Shown: positions 24,656 to 32,921 of the stretch, piece by piece
Numbering within the stretch: the stretch's first letter is position 1
Layout of the letters: each line of letters begins with the position of its first letter
IMG/VR virus record: IMGVR_UViG_3300037184_000121
Span: 43,603-107,602 of that record
Origin: a virus
DNA length: 64,000 bases
Strand: one strand, 5' to 3'
Made by a program: the position numbers and the translations under genes
The notes under the pieces: model-generated
Database searches by the model: none
Told to the model about the DNA's origin: nothing
Seen by the model: the letters and a program-made list of their open reading frames with translations, nothing else

Positions 24656-26056
24656 ATGGCACGAAATCCACGTAAGCATCATAAAGATACATTTTTCACA
24701 TCTCAATTCGACAATATACCTCCTCAGTTGATGCCAAATCTTTCTGCGAAGGATTATATCGAGGTCTTGAAAGAGGCTCGTTGGAATAACGACTACAAGA
24801 ATGCCGTGACGATAGAATACCTTGGGGCAAAATCCATCGATGAAGTGGTTTATGCAGATTACAAGTGTTCTCTGGCTACTTCATTGGTCCTACGTAATAT
24901 TCTTCCTGAATTCATTGAGAGCAAGGGCCTGAAGGTTGATAAAGTTGCAGCTGTTGAATCTGATGGCGATTATGCGCCTTCCTATAGCTCTATCGAGGTT
25001 GCTCCTGGGAAGATGGAAAACCGATTAGTCTATGGAGATTACTTTGTGTCCAGCGATACACAGAAGTATCTTATTCATCTGGAAGATTCATATCCTGATT
25101 CTTTTAGATTTAAGATTGCCAGCAAGAAAACCACTACCCCAGATGCTAATATTTTATCGGAAGAGATGATAAAGTATGGAGAAACTCACAATTTCCTTAA
25201 GGGTCAGAAGATTGATCCTAATTGTAACTTTGTGAAATTTAATCGTAAATTCACTTGGGATGATCTTATTCTGTCCGATAAGATTAAGACTGAGATTCAG
25301 ATGAATCTAAAGAATCTCATCGAGTATCGTGAGATCTATAAGAAAAATGGTTTACAGGTTAAACGTGGTTTGATTCTTGCAGGTGAGCCAGGGACAGGTA
25401 AAACTGTACTAGCTAAGATTCTTTGTAACCAGATTGATTGGACATTCGTTTGGGTTACATCAAAGAATCTGGAAAATGCTAAACGTGTTGCTCAGATTGT
25501 TGAGCTGTGCCGAGATCTTTCTCCAGCTATTCTATTCTTGGAGGATATTGATCTATTCGGAGGGTCACGAGAATCAAACAACAATCCTATGCTGCTTGGA
25601 GAGTTGCTGAATCAGTTGGATGGTATTGAAGAGAACACGGACATCATTGTTATTGGCAGCACAAATAATAAAGAGGTTCTGGAAAAAGCCTTAGTAGCTC
25701 GTCCAGGTCGTTTCGATAAGGTCATCGATTTCCCTCTGCCAGATTATGAGGAGAGATTGAAGATGCTTAAGGTGTTCAGCAATGGCTTACTAGATGAGAA
25801 TCTTCCCTTCCTTGATAAGATTGCCAAAGAATACACAAAGAAGACAGGGGCTCAGATTCGTGAGTTAGTTAATATGGCTATTATTTTTGCCGTGGATTCA
25901 AAATCCTACGCTGAAGATAAGAAGCTCATTATTACCGAAGCACATTTCAATAAAGCAATGAAAGCTGTAGCAGGTAAAGACTTTAAGGCAGTCACTGGAT
26001 TCAGCACAGGTGGACGCAACAACATTGGCAGCAGTTTTGATGCATTCGATGATTAA
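24656..26056 (+). CDS. AAA+ ATPase (FtsH/Bcs1-like module)
   Basis: 466 residues. A unique N-terminal region of about 230 residues precedes the AAA module: Walker A LAGEPGTGKTVLAKIL, Walker B AILFLEDIDLFGG, sensor VIGSTNNKEVLE, and arginine-finger region ARPGRFDKVIDFPLP. No protease domain follows, so it is probably a remodelling ATPase rather than a protease. The target is unknown; neighbours suggest replication or recombination complexes. Confidence 0.85.
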   Translation: MARNPRKHHKDTFFTSQFDNIPPQLMPNLSAKDYIEVLKEARWNNDYKNAVTIEYLGAKSIDEVVYADYKCSLATSLVLRNILPEFIESKGLKVDKVAAVESDGDYAPSYSSIEVAPGKMENRLVYGDYFVSSDTQKYLIHLEDSYPDSFRFKIASKKTTTPDANILSEEMIKYGETHNFLKGQKIDPNCNFVKFNRKFTWDDLILSDKIKTEIQMNLKNLIEYREIYKKNGLQVKRGLILAGEPGTGKTVLAKILCNQIDWTFVWVTSKNLENAKRVAQIVELCRDLSPAILFLEDIDLFGGSRESNNNPMLLGELLNQLDGIEENTDIIVIGSTNNKEVLEKALVARPGRFDKVIDFPLPDYEERLKMLKVFSNGLLDENLPFLDKIAKEYTKKTGAQIRELVNMAIIFAVDSKSYAEDKKLIITEAHFNKAMKAVAGKDFKAVTGFSTGGRNNIGSSFDAFDD

Positions 26057-26076
26057 TCTTAAGGAGATATAATAAA

Positions 26077-26502
26077 ATGGCAAAGACAAAATATGTAGAA
26101 GCAGATATGACAGTCCATGCATTGGTAGATAGCATTATGAATACTTGGCCTGATAGATTCATGCATGTTCAAAGAAATGATCTTTTGATTATCATGAAAG
26201 ATGCTCCAAAGAGTTCTTATAAAGCAAAGACGAAAGTTATGAATGGCTTCTATCGAATGCTTACCAAAAAGAAAATTGTCATTGAAATTCACAAGCAGGA
26301 ATGGGATCTAAGTAAGCCAGCAGACCGAGTATTGATGCTTTATAGAGAACTATGGCGCATTGATCTCAATGCTAAGACAGGGGATTATAAGTTGATAAGG
26401 CCAGATCTCACAGACTTTACAGCAATCCTTGACAAAGTTGGCTTGCATAAAGAGACAGTCGATACATATTTTATCAAAATCATTAAGCCAGAAGAAAAGT
26501 AA
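26077..26502 (+). CDS. Degenerate phage metallopeptidase-like protein
   Basis: 141 residues. Overall layout resembles the small putative phage metallopeptidases, whose core reads LYHELLHI. Here the matching segment is LYRELWRI, with both zinc-binding His replaced by Arg, and a following RPDLTDF where RxHD is usual. If the homology is right it has lost catalysis and may be a binding or regulatory subunit. The match is from memory and moderate. Confidence 0.45.
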   Translation: MAKTKYVEADMTVHALVDSIMNTWPDRFMHVQRNDLLIIMKDAPKSSYKAKTKVMNGFYRMLTKKKIVIEIHKQEWDLSKPADRVLMLYRELWRIDLNAKTGDYKLIRPDLTDFTAILDKVGLHKETVDTYFIKIIKPEEK

Positions 26503-26505
26503 GTC

Positions 26506-26850
26506 ATGATTAAGCAAGTCCTCATATTGCGGCATGATCTCAAGGTGCGAAAGGGTAAACTAATCGCTCAGGGGGCTCATGCTGCAATAGGGGCTTTAGC
26601 CAAAGCCAAAGCAGAAGATATCAAGAAATGGGAAGAGAATGGATGTACGAAGATCTGTGTATCAGTGCCTGATGAGAATTCTTTGCTGCAGCTCAGGTTG
26701 GATGCATGGGTCGCTCAACTTCCCTATTATCTGGTGCAAGATGCAGGTCGTACAGAGTTTCACGGTGAGGCTACATATACTGCCTTGGGTATTGGCCCAG
26801 CTTCAGCAGAAGAGATTGATAAGCTAACTGGAAAATTACCACTTCTATAA
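26506..26850 (+). CDS. Peptidyl-tRNA hydrolase 2 (PTH2) family protein
   Basis: 114 residues covering the whole PTH2 fold: KVRKGKLIAQGAHAAIGA near residue 14, DAGRTEF near 84, and the closing GIGPASAEEIDKLTGKLPLL. PTH2 is typical of archaea and eukaryotes, where it frees tRNA from stalled peptidyl-tRNA. It occurs in some phages. It may support translation late in infection. The stop overlaps the next start (TAATG). Confidence 0.9.
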   Translation: MIKQVLILRHDLKVRKGKLIAQGAHAAIGALAKAKAEDIKKWEENGCTKICVSVPDENSLLQLRLDAWVAQLPYYLVQDAGRTEFHGEATYTALGIGPASAEEIDKLTGKLPLL

Positions 26851-28091
26851 TGTACATCAGTAAAATTATCTTAGAGAATTTTCAGGCATTTGACAAGGGA
26901 GAATTTGTTCTTTCTCCGAACCTGAATATTCTAGTTGGAGTCACAAATGTGGGAAAGAGTTCTGTAGCAAGGGCTCTTTCTCTTGTGCTGTTTAACCAGT
27001 GGGATAAGAGTTGGTGCAGATTTGGGGCTAAGTATTGCAGAGTGTCCATCCTGACTGATACTGGTATTGAAGTGATCCGTGAGAAGGGTGAGAAAGTCAA
27101 TCGCTATATACTACGGTTGCCCAGCCAGCCAGAGCAGCTATTTGAATCCTTTGGTACAACGGTGCCAGAGCAGGTCCAGCAAGCTCTAAGGATTCATGAG
27201 GTCCAGGTTGATACAACAGATAAGCTCAACTTGAATTTGGCAGGACAGATGGATGCTCTTTTCCTGCTATCTCAGACTGGCAGCTATCGTGCTAAAGTTT
27301 TGGGTAAGCTTTCAGGTGCTACGTATTTGGATCATGCCATTCGGGAACTTAACAAAGACAAGAGGCAAGTTACAGCAGAGAAGAATTCCAAGGATCTTGA
27401 AATCGTTGAGTTACAGGCCCAGGTATCTAAATTAGAATCAATTGAGTCATATTCTGATGTTATAAAGGCACTTGAGGGCAGATTAGAGTCCTTAAGATGC
27501 TCTCAAGAGCGTGTAGAGCGCATAAGGAGCCTATTTGAGCGTGTAAAAGTGCTAAAAGCTGCTTGGCTAAGGGAAACAGAGATTGAGGCTCTTTTAGGGC
27601 AAGTTGAAGTAGGTAAGATTGATCAATTAGTTCAGAAATCTGTTAAATTGTCTACCTTAAGTTTACTTTTTAGCAAATTTACTGAATTTCATACAGTATT
27701 TGAGCACCAGACTAAACTACAAACCCTTTTAAGTCAAATAGACCTTGATTCAATTAGCCAGTTAGAACCAAAAGTGAATAGAGTAAAAAAGCTAGTTATA
27801 TTATCTGCTAAGTACAATGCTTGGCAGGGAATGTACTCTAAACAGAATCTAATTAATAACCTATTGACCCCTGTTGATATTTCTGTTATATCTGTATTGG
27901 CTGAGAAAGCATCTAATTTAAAACGAGTTAATGATTTATCGGTTAGGATTAGTAGAAATCAAAAGGAACTTGTAAGTAAAGCTGATGAGTTGGGGCAAGT
28001 AGAGCAGCAATATCAAGAGGCTAAGGAACAGTATAGTGAGATGCTTAAAGCTAATGGGACCTGCCCTATTTGTGGAGTGAGTACGATATGA
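26850..28091 (+). CDS. SbcC/Rad50 N-terminal half ending at the zinc hook
   Basis: 413 residues. The ATPase N-lobe begins ILENFQAFDKGEF and has Walker A VGVTNVGKSSVA (about 31-42). A long coiled coil follows (about 170-400), and the protein stops after C-P-I-C-G, the Rad50 zinc-hook motif, six residues from its end. The C-terminal lobe is encoded separately at 31485. The two halves would need to assemble to form an ATPase head, with the nuclease at 29322. Function: DNA end processing in recombination-dependent replication. Confidence 0.9.
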   Translation: MYISKIILENFQAFDKGEFVLSPNLNILVGVTNVGKSSVARALSLVLFNQWDKSWCRFGAKYCRVSILTDTGIEVIREKGEKVNRYILRLPSQPEQLFESFGTTVPEQVQQALRIHEVQVDTTDKLNLNLAGQMDALFLLSQTGSYRAKVLGKLSGATYLDHAIRELNKDKRQVTAEKNSKDLEIVELQAQVSKLESIESYSDVIKALEGRLESLRCSQERVERIRSLFERVKVLKAAWLRETEIEALLGQVEVGKIDQLVQKSVKLSTLSLLFSKFTEFHTVFEHQTKLQTLLSQIDLDSISQLEPKVNRVKKLVILSAKYNAWQGMYSKQNLINNLLTPVDISVISVLAEKASNLKRVNDLSVRISRNQKELVSKADELGQVEQQYQEAKEQYSEMLKANGTCPICGVSTI

Positions 28092-28324
28092 AGAAGTGTC
28101 CTCCTGAGCCAACAGATGAATGTCGTAATTGTTTTCATTTTGATTATCAACATATTGGAGCTGATGAATTTATAATTCCTTGTGCCGAGATATTGCAGAC
28201 CGTATATGATACGACAGAAAAGATAATTCTTGTTATAAAAAGATGTGAATGCAGTAATTATGAACCATTGGATAATTTAAAATATTTGGAAAAAGAATAT
28301 GAATACAGGGCCTTACACGCTTAA
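28088..28324 (+). CDS. CGH/NLxYLE family small protein
   Basis: 78 residues from ATG 28088, coupled by ATGA to the Rad50-like half. Motifs: C-R-N-C-F-H-x5-H, a single Cys at PCAEI, C-E-C-S-N-Y, and tag DNLKYLEKEYEY. A variant with C-x2-C in the knuckle. Confidence 0.75.
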   Translation: MKKCPPEPTDECRNCFHFDYQHIGADEFIIPCAEILQTVYDTTEKIILVIKRCECSNYEPLDNLKYLEKEYEYRALHA

Positions 28325-28502
28325 ATTAATTCATGATAAATGTCCTTGTGGTCATGCTAGGTATGATCATTATAGTGAGAAATTTGATTATGGATGTATT
28401 CATAGAATGGGTAGATATACTGGAAAGAAATGTATCTGCCCTGGATTTTCTGAAGATAATTTGATTTATTTGGAGAAGCTCTGTGTCAATAGAGATAGTT
28501 GA
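28299..28502 (+). CDS. CGH/NLxYLE family small protein
   Basis: 67 residues overlapping the preceding member by 26 bases. C-P-C-G-H-x4-H, a middle Cys, C-I-C-P-G-F and tag DNLIYLEKL. Confidence 0.75.
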   Translation: MNTGPYTLKLIHDKCPCGHARYDHYSEKFDYGCIHRMGRYTGKKCICPGFSEDNLIYLEKLCVNRDS

Positions 28503-28686
28503 TTTTAGCCCTTTATGTCATTGCAATCATAGGAAGTATGAACACATTTATGATATGACTTGTAGTGGAAGAACTTTAATTGAAGAAAGGAAAGGTGTAT
28601 TATACTATTTGTCATGCAATTGCAAAAAATATAAATTAAATAATCTTGCTTATTTAGAACAAAAGTATGAGGAGAGTTTAGTATGA
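28483..28686 (+). CDS. CGH/NLxYLE family small protein
   Basis: 67 residues from GTG. C-H-C-N-H-x4-H near residue 12, C-N-C-K-K-Y near 47, tag NNLAYLEQKYEES. Overlaps the preceding member by 20 bases. Confidence 0.75.
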   Translation: MSIEIVDFSPLCHCNHRKYEHIYDMTCSGRTLIEERKGVLYYLSCNCKKYKLNNLAYLEQKYEESLV

Positions 28687-28784
28687 ATTTAGGATTTGGA
28701 TATGTTTGTTTTTATTGTGAAGGGGATACAAGTAATGCAAGTGGAATTTGTGAAAGATGCAGAAAAGATAGAGGCAGTAAATGA
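28683..28784 (+). CDS. Tiny zinc-ribbon protein, 33 residues
   Basis: C-F-Y-C (residues 9-12) and C-E-R-C (24-27) make a minimal zinc ribbon. Joined by 4-base overlaps to genes on both sides, supporting expression. Confidence 0.6.
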   Translation: MNLGFGYVCFYCEGDTSNASGICERCRKDRGSK

Positions 28785-29155
28785 AATGTATTATTGCAGG
28801 TAGTAGAACAATTACAGATCCATTAGAGCTTGAGAAGGCTATTAAGCTTAGTGGCTTTTCACCCATAGATGAGGTTGTATGTGGAGGGGCAGTTGGGGCT
28901 GATGAATTAGGAAGACTTTGGGCTATTAAGAATAGCATTCTCCTTAAATTCTTTTTTCCTGATTGGGAAACTTATGGCAAGTCAGCAGGTCCTCTAAGAA
29001 ATACTCAAATGGCTACTTATGTGGGTCCTGAAGGTGGATTGATAGCTTTGCATGATGGGATCTCTAAGGGAACGGCTGATATGATTCGAAAGGCAGAAAG
29101 ATTTAATTTGAAAGTATATGTGCATTTGGTGAAGAAGGAAGAGAAAGAATCATGA
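28781..29155 (+). CDS. SLOG-family (DUF2493/YpsA-related) Rossmann-like protein
   Basis: 124 residues. IIAGSRTITD at the N-terminus, VVCGGAVGADELGRLWA and a GISKGTADMIRKAE end match the DUF2493/YspA branch of SLOG proteins, which bind nucleotides or nucleotide-derived signals. One of three SLOG or deoxyribosyltransferase-like proteins in the window. Role unknown. Confidence 0.75.
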   Translation: MKCIIAGSRTITDPLELEKAIKLSGFSPIDEVVCGGAVGADELGRLWAIKNSILLKFFFPDWETYGKSAGPLRNTQMATYVGPEGGLIALHDGISKGTADMIRKAERFNLKVYVHLVKKEEKES

Positions 29156-29325
29156 TGAAAAAATGCAGCAAGTGTAGACATTTTTTAGAACAGCATATTA
29201 ATATAGATTCTAGACTGCTTAGATCTAGATATGTATCTTTTCTTATTCCCAGTTCCTATGGAGAGCACCCTTTTTATAAAGGATGTTCCATAAGGGATTG
29301 TAAATGTCACGAGTTTGCTTTATGA
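29152..29325 (+). CDS. CGH family small protein without tag
   Basis: 57 residues. C-S-K-C-R-H-x4-H at the start and C-S-I-R-D-C-K-C-H-E-F at the end, stopping where the NLxYLE tag would begin. ATGA junctions on both sides. Confidence 0.65.
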   Translation: MMKKCSKCRHFLEQHINIDSRLLRSRYVSFLIPSSYGEHPFYKGCSIRDCKCHEFAL

Positions 29326-30245
29326 AAATTCTTTACTTTACCGATGCTCATTTAAGATCACAGTCTGATAGACCTAAATGGAGAGTAGATGATCATTATG
29401 TTTCTCAATTTGAAGAGCTTCAGGAAATTCGGGATTTAGCTGTAATCCATAATGTAGATCTTATAATCTCTGGTGGGGATACAATACATCATCCTGATGT
29501 AAGTCATGCATTGGTTGGGGATATTATAAATTGGTGTAAAACTCTTCCTTGTGCTTTCTACTCAGTGGTGGGTAATCATTGTTGTTTTGCTTATCGAACA
29601 GCTGATTTGAGAAGCAGCGGATTGGGAGTCCTGTTTGAGTCGGGTATGGTGGGACGATTGGATGAGTTGGTATTTGAAAAAGAGAAAGTGGTTATTCATG
29701 GTATACATGCATTTCTTGATCCCCATCAAGGAAACTATTTGTTTGAATCTAAGTATGATGGCTATAAGAAATATATTGTAAGTCATAATTTTGTAATCAA
29801 AGAAGATGTGATCTTTGATGCTGTGAAACCGAAAGATATTAAAACAAACGCAGATATCATTTTTTTGGGTCATTATCATAAGGGATCGGATTTAGTAGAA
29901 GGAATGACAAGATTTATTAATCCTAGTTCTCTTAGTCGTTGGGCAATAAATGAGCAGCATAAACCAACTATTCTAATTTTAGATACTACAACTAATGAAA
30001 TTATTCCTATTGAATTGAAAAGCTCTAGGCCAGCCAATGAAATCTTCGACTTGGCAGGGGCTGCAGAGATGAAATCTACTGAGATGAATTTACAGACATT
30101 CGTGGATAGTTTGAATAACTCAACTTTTGAAAATGTGGATGTTAGCCAAGTGGTCTTGACAAAGGGAAAAGAACAAGGTATACTTAAAGAGATACTGGAT
30201 TTGTGTCTAAAGAAAGTGGAAGAAGCTAAGGAACAGTTAAAGTGA
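29322..30245 (+). CDS. SbcD/Mre11-like nuclease
   Basis: 307 residues from ATG 29322. Phosphoesterase motifs: FTDAHLRS, SGGDTIHH, VVGNHCC, and SHNFVIKE then LGHYHKG. Size and setting between the two Rad50-like halves point to the nuclease partner of an SbcCD or gp46/47-type complex. NHCC replaces the common GNHD. The promoter for downstream genes lies inside its 3' end. Confidence 0.85.
   Translation: MKILYFTDAHLRSQSDRPKWRVDDHYVSQFEELQEIRDLAVIHNVDLIISGGDTIHHPDVSHALVGDIINWCKTLPCAFYSVVGNHCCFAYRTADLRSSGLGVLFESGMVGRLDELVFEKEKVVIHGIHAFLDPHQGNYLFESKYDGYKKYIVSHNFVIKEDVIFDAVKPKDIKTNADIIFLGHYHKGSDLVEGMTRFINPSSLSRWAINEQHKPTILILDTTTNEIIPIELKSSRPANEIFDLAGAAEMKSTEMNLQTFVDSLNNSTFENVDVSQVVLTKGKEQGILKEILDLCLKKVEEAKEQLK
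30156..30184 (+). promoter_or_regulatory. Intragenic promoter in SbcD-like gene
   Basis: TTGACA 30156-30161 and TATACT 30179-30184, spacer 17, no TG extension. Would transcribe the small genes and Rad50-like C-half downstream. Confidence 0.55.
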
Positions 30246-30379
30246 AAATTTGCATATGTGGCCATGGTGAAAAAGAGCATGAATCAGATTCTCAATGGGA
30301 TAGGGAATCGGGGGATGAATGGTATATGACATGGTGTTTAATAGAAGGATGTAAATGTGGAGAATATACAAATGGATAA
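30242..30379 (+). CDS. CGH family small protein without tag
   Basis: 45 residues from GTG on a GTGA junction. C-I-C-G-H-x4-H, then C-L-I-E-G-C-K-C-G-E-Y. The tag is absent. Confidence 0.65.
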   Translation: MKICICGHGEKEHESDSQWDRESGDEWYMTWCLIEGCKCGEYTNG

Positions 30380-30596
30380 TTATCAAAGAACAGAAGGATG
30401 GGCAGCTTGTGATAGGATAAAAGAATTAGTTTCTAAAGGATTACCTGTTCCATTTTCAGAATTATATCTTGTAACCACTTTTAAAAATTCAGATGGAGAA
30501 TTAGCTAGAGCAGAATGGAAGAAATATTTAGAAGATAACGATTATGAAATGAGTATTCTTCATTTACAATATGCTAAGAAGGAGTCTAAAATATGA
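30372..30596 (+). CDS. Small hypothetical protein
   Basis: 74 residues from ATG 30372, overlapping the previous gene by 8 bases. Mixed helical, ends in a Lys/Glu tail. Not recognised. Confidence 0.55.
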   Translation: MDNYQRTEGWAACDRIKELVSKGLPVPFSELYLVTTFKNSDGELARAEWKKYLEDNDYEMSILHLQYAKKESKI

Positions 30597-30847
30597 GTAT
30601 TGAACAAGATCTATTAAGTTTAAAATCTAAAGGTGAACAGCTTAATACTGCCAAAATTCAAAATGCTACTAAGCTTGCAGCTCTTGAACAAGAAAAAGAG
30701 AAGCTGCTATTAGAAGCTAAGGAATTAGGTATCGCACCAGAGGCTATTGAGGCTACATTGAAGAGCGAAGAGGCAGCTATTCAGGCAGAAGTTACAAAGA
30801 TTGGCACTGAACTAGCAAGGGTCTTAGATGAAATCAGTCGAATATAA
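30593..30847 (+). CDS. Coiled-coil protein
   Basis: 84 residues, almost all heptad-like (LAALEQEKEKLLLEAKEL, then IQAEVTKIGTELARVL). Could pair with another coil such as the split Rad50-like arms, but there is no direct evidence. Confidence 0.6.
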   Translation: MSIEQDLLSLKSKGEQLNTAKIQNATKLAALEQEKEKLLLEAKELGIAPEAIEATLKSEEAAIQAEVTKIGTELARVLDEISRI

Positions 30848-31139
30848 GAGTATTTGCCGAGCTTGTGATCATCTCCATCAAGGATATGTTTGCAATTGGC
30901 AAGTCAATAAAGTTGGCACTATCAAACTAAGGCCAACCTATTCCAGTCTATGGGGTTTACTTCCAGGACATACACATAGTGAAGAAGATGTCTCACGTAT
31001 AGAAGATCATGCAACTAATTTGTATAAAGAAGAGACATTTGAATATAGGCAAGAAGTCGATTGTGGCTGCAGATGCTACATACCCAGTGAGAATTTAGAA
31101 TTTTTAGAATGGAAATATGATGAGACTGGGAAGATATAG
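30828..31139 (+). CDS. CGH/NLxYLE family protein, long form
   Basis: 103 residues. C-R-A-C-D-H near residue 10 and VCNW, an insert of about 50 residues, then C-G-C-R-C-Y and tag ENLEFLEWKYDETG. The longer insert distinguishes this subgroup, whose tag ends EWKYD. Confidence 0.7.
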   Translation: MKSVEYKSICRACDHLHQGYVCNWQVNKVGTIKLRPTYSSLWGLLPGHTHSEEDVSRIEDHATNLYKEETFEYRQEVDCGCRCYIPSENLEFLEWKYDETGKI

Positions 31140-31278
31140 TTACTGTATTTGTGGCCATACTTTGTATCAGCATACATTCTTTTTATGTGAAAAGTGTTTG
31201 AGTAGCAAAATTTGTTGGCACCAATTTAAACTAGATAATTTAAAATACTTAGAAAAACAATATGCAAAGAAATTATAA
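31117..31278 (+). CDS. CGH/NLxYLE family small protein
   Basis: 53 residues. C-I-C-G-H-x4-H, C-E-K-C, a lone Cys-Trp-His, and tag LDNLKYLEKQYAKK. The start may be ATG 31117 or 31120. Overlaps both neighbours. Confidence 0.7.
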   Translation: MMRLGRYSYCICGHTLYQHTFFLCEKCLSSKICWHQFKLDNLKYLEKQYAKKL

Positions 31279-31507
31279 ATGTCAAAATTGTGAATGCTAT
31301 CATCAAGCATCTTATAATGCTCTCATAGGGTTTCAAGAGGATAAGCCAGTATATGAATTGGGGAATCCTGAAAGTGTTTGTGAAGATTGTATTCGATTAC
31401 CTAAATTTGAAAATAATGTATTAGGGTGTTGTAAATATCAGCCACGATATATAACTAATTTAGAATTCTTAGAGTGGAAATATAATGAATCTGATAAATC
31501 AATTTGA
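31262..31507 (+). CDS. CGH/NLxYLE family small protein
   Basis: 81 residues. C-Q-N-C-E-C-Y-H, C-E-D-C, C-C-K-Y and tag TNLEFLEWKYNESD. The knuckle is diverged, but the tag closely matches 6750 and 30828. Confidence 0.7.
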   Translation: MQRNYKCQNCECYHQASYNALIGFQEDKPVYELGNPESVCEDCIRLPKFENNVLGCCKYQPRYITNLEFLEWKYNESDKSI

Positions 31508-32123
31508 TCAACTAAAGAACAACTATCATAGAAAAGCAGGGCAGCTACAAGCCTTGAAAGATCGAGTTGCAGTATGTCAAGAGAAGGTTATCCAGTTGAC
31601 AGATAAAGAAGATACTACGCTGAAAGCCAGTCTCTTCCTTCAGTCCCTGTCAGATCAGACTCGCTTGCAAGTCCTTGATAAAATCTCTGGCATTGTGACT
31701 GATGCCTTGCAGACAGTAAAGGATAAGAATCTTGTATTTTCTATGCAGCTGGTAGTTAAGGCTAATCAGCCTACCCTGGAAATGGGGATCTTGGATAAGT
31801 TGTCAGGTCAGACCTACGATGTGCTTACCTCTTTTGGTGGTGGGATCTGCGATATCGTTTCCTTGGCCTTGCGGGTAGCTTTATTAGTGAAGTGGCAACC
31901 ATCCTTGTCTCGTGTGTTGATCCTGGATGAATCTTGCAAGCATGTGGCTCAGAAAGATCAGGAGCTATTAGCCGAGTTTGTTAAGAAGCTTTCAGAAGCA
32001 CTTAATTGTCAGTTCATTTGGATTAGTCATAGCGAAGTTTTACAGCAAGCCGCGCATAAGATTTTTGAGGTAACTAAACATGACGGAATATCAACAGTCA
32101 CAGAAAAAAGCTCCAGTCTTTAA
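31485..32123 (+). CDS. SbcC/Rad50 C-terminal half
   Basis: 212 residues. A short coiled coil (about 1-45) then the ABC signature SFGGGICDIVSLALRVAL, Walker B RVLILDES and H-loop IWISHSE. It lacks Walker A, which is on the separate N-half at 26850. Its coil is much shorter than that of the N-half, so the two arms would not match in length. Overlaps the preceding tagged protein by 23 bases. Confidence 0.9.
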   Translation: MNLINQFDQLKNNYHRKAGQLQALKDRVAVCQEKVIQLTDKEDTTLKASLFLQSLSDQTRLQVLDKISGIVTDALQTVKDKNLVFSMQLVVKANQPTLEMGILDKLSGQTYDVLTSFGGGICDIVSLALRVALLVKWQPSLSRVLILDESCKHVAQKDQELLAEFVKKLSEALNCQFIWISHSEVLQQAAHKIFEVTKHDGISTVTEKSSSL

Positions 32124-32658
32124 CGAAGATGCTACACTTAGAGGTGCTTGGAGACGAGTTTTTGCGAGAGCCCCTATTGTTAGGGAAATAAGAGAAGAGG
32201 GCCGTAGAACAGTTCCTCGTTATACTAAAGATGGGTCCAGACATAAAGTAGATTCTGTACAGTACTTGTGTCAAGTTTGTAATCAATGGGCACCTGCTAA
32301 GATGATTGAAGTAGATCATATAATTCCAGTGATCGATGTAGATAACATTTCTGGAAAGGTGCAGGATTGGAATGAGTACAAGCGAAGACTCTTCTGTGAG
32401 AAGAAGAATTTGCAGCGAATCTGCGATACTTGTCATGATAAGAAAACTTATGAAGAGCGTATGATTCGACAGTCACATAAAGATAGAGTGATTTTAGATC
32501 AATTAGAAGAACGTCTTAAGAGTGCTTGGACGATTCATGAAGAAGTAGACCTTAAGAAGCAGGTTACAAAATTTCTTAGCAAGAAGAAAGCTCAAGAAAC
32601 TCGTGATAGGGCTCTCAAATTAAAGCAGATCATTGTTAGTAAATTAAAGGAAGATTGA
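32080..32658 (+). CDS. HNH endonuclease
   Basis: 192 residues. LCQVCNQWAP then EVDHIIPVIDVDN and LQRICDTCHDKKT give a zinc-stabilised HNH core. Basic helices follow. Similar proteins act as homing or packaging-linked nucleases; position beside recombination genes does not decide. The first 43 bases overlap the Rad50-like C-half. Confidence 0.8.
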   Translation: MTEYQQSQKKAPVFNEDATLRGAWRRVFARAPIVREIREEGRRTVPRYTKDGSRHKVDSVQYLCQVCNQWAPAKMIEVDHIIPVIDVDNISGKVQDWNEYKRRLFCEKKNLQRICDTCHDKKTYEERMIRQSHKDRVILDQLEERLKSAWTIHEEVDLKKQVTKFLSKKKAQETRDRALKLKQIIVSKLKED

Positions 32659-32921
32659 TGAATACTCCCGCCATTTGTGGATGGGTTGCTACATTACTAT
32701 TCGCTCTTTCATATCTTCCACAAATTTTTCATACCTATAAAATAAAAAAGGTAGGAGATATTAGTGTTAGTTTATGGTGGATATTGCTTGTAGCTTATAC
32801 ATGTGGGATCTGGTACGGGATTGATTTAAAGCAATGGCAGCTTATCTGTGGATATTTTTGGGGTTTCGCTTGTAGTTTTATCTATTTGGTGTTATACTAC
32901 AAATACAGGGGTAACAAGTAA
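32658..32921 (+). CDS. SemiSWEET/PQ-loop membrane protein
   Basis: 87 residues from ATG 32658 overlapping the HNH stop. Three hydrophobic segments with the PQ motif in FALSYLPQIFHTYKIKK, then DISVSLWWILLV, matching a SemiSWEET (one PQ-loop triple-helix unit). These dimerise to form small sugar transporters. In a phage it could change host sugar flux; the substrate is unknown. Confidence 0.8.
   Translation: MNTPAICGWVATLLFALSYLPQIFHTYKIKKVGDISVSLWWILLVAYTCGIWYGIDLKQWQLICGYFWGFACSFIYLVLYYKYRGNK

Noticed and set aside
9984-26440. Other TTGACA matches (such as 9984, 18395, 23629, 26431)
   Set aside because: No acceptable -10 follows at 16-18 bases; they are in coding sequence as Leu-Thr, Val-Asp or Leu-Asp codons.
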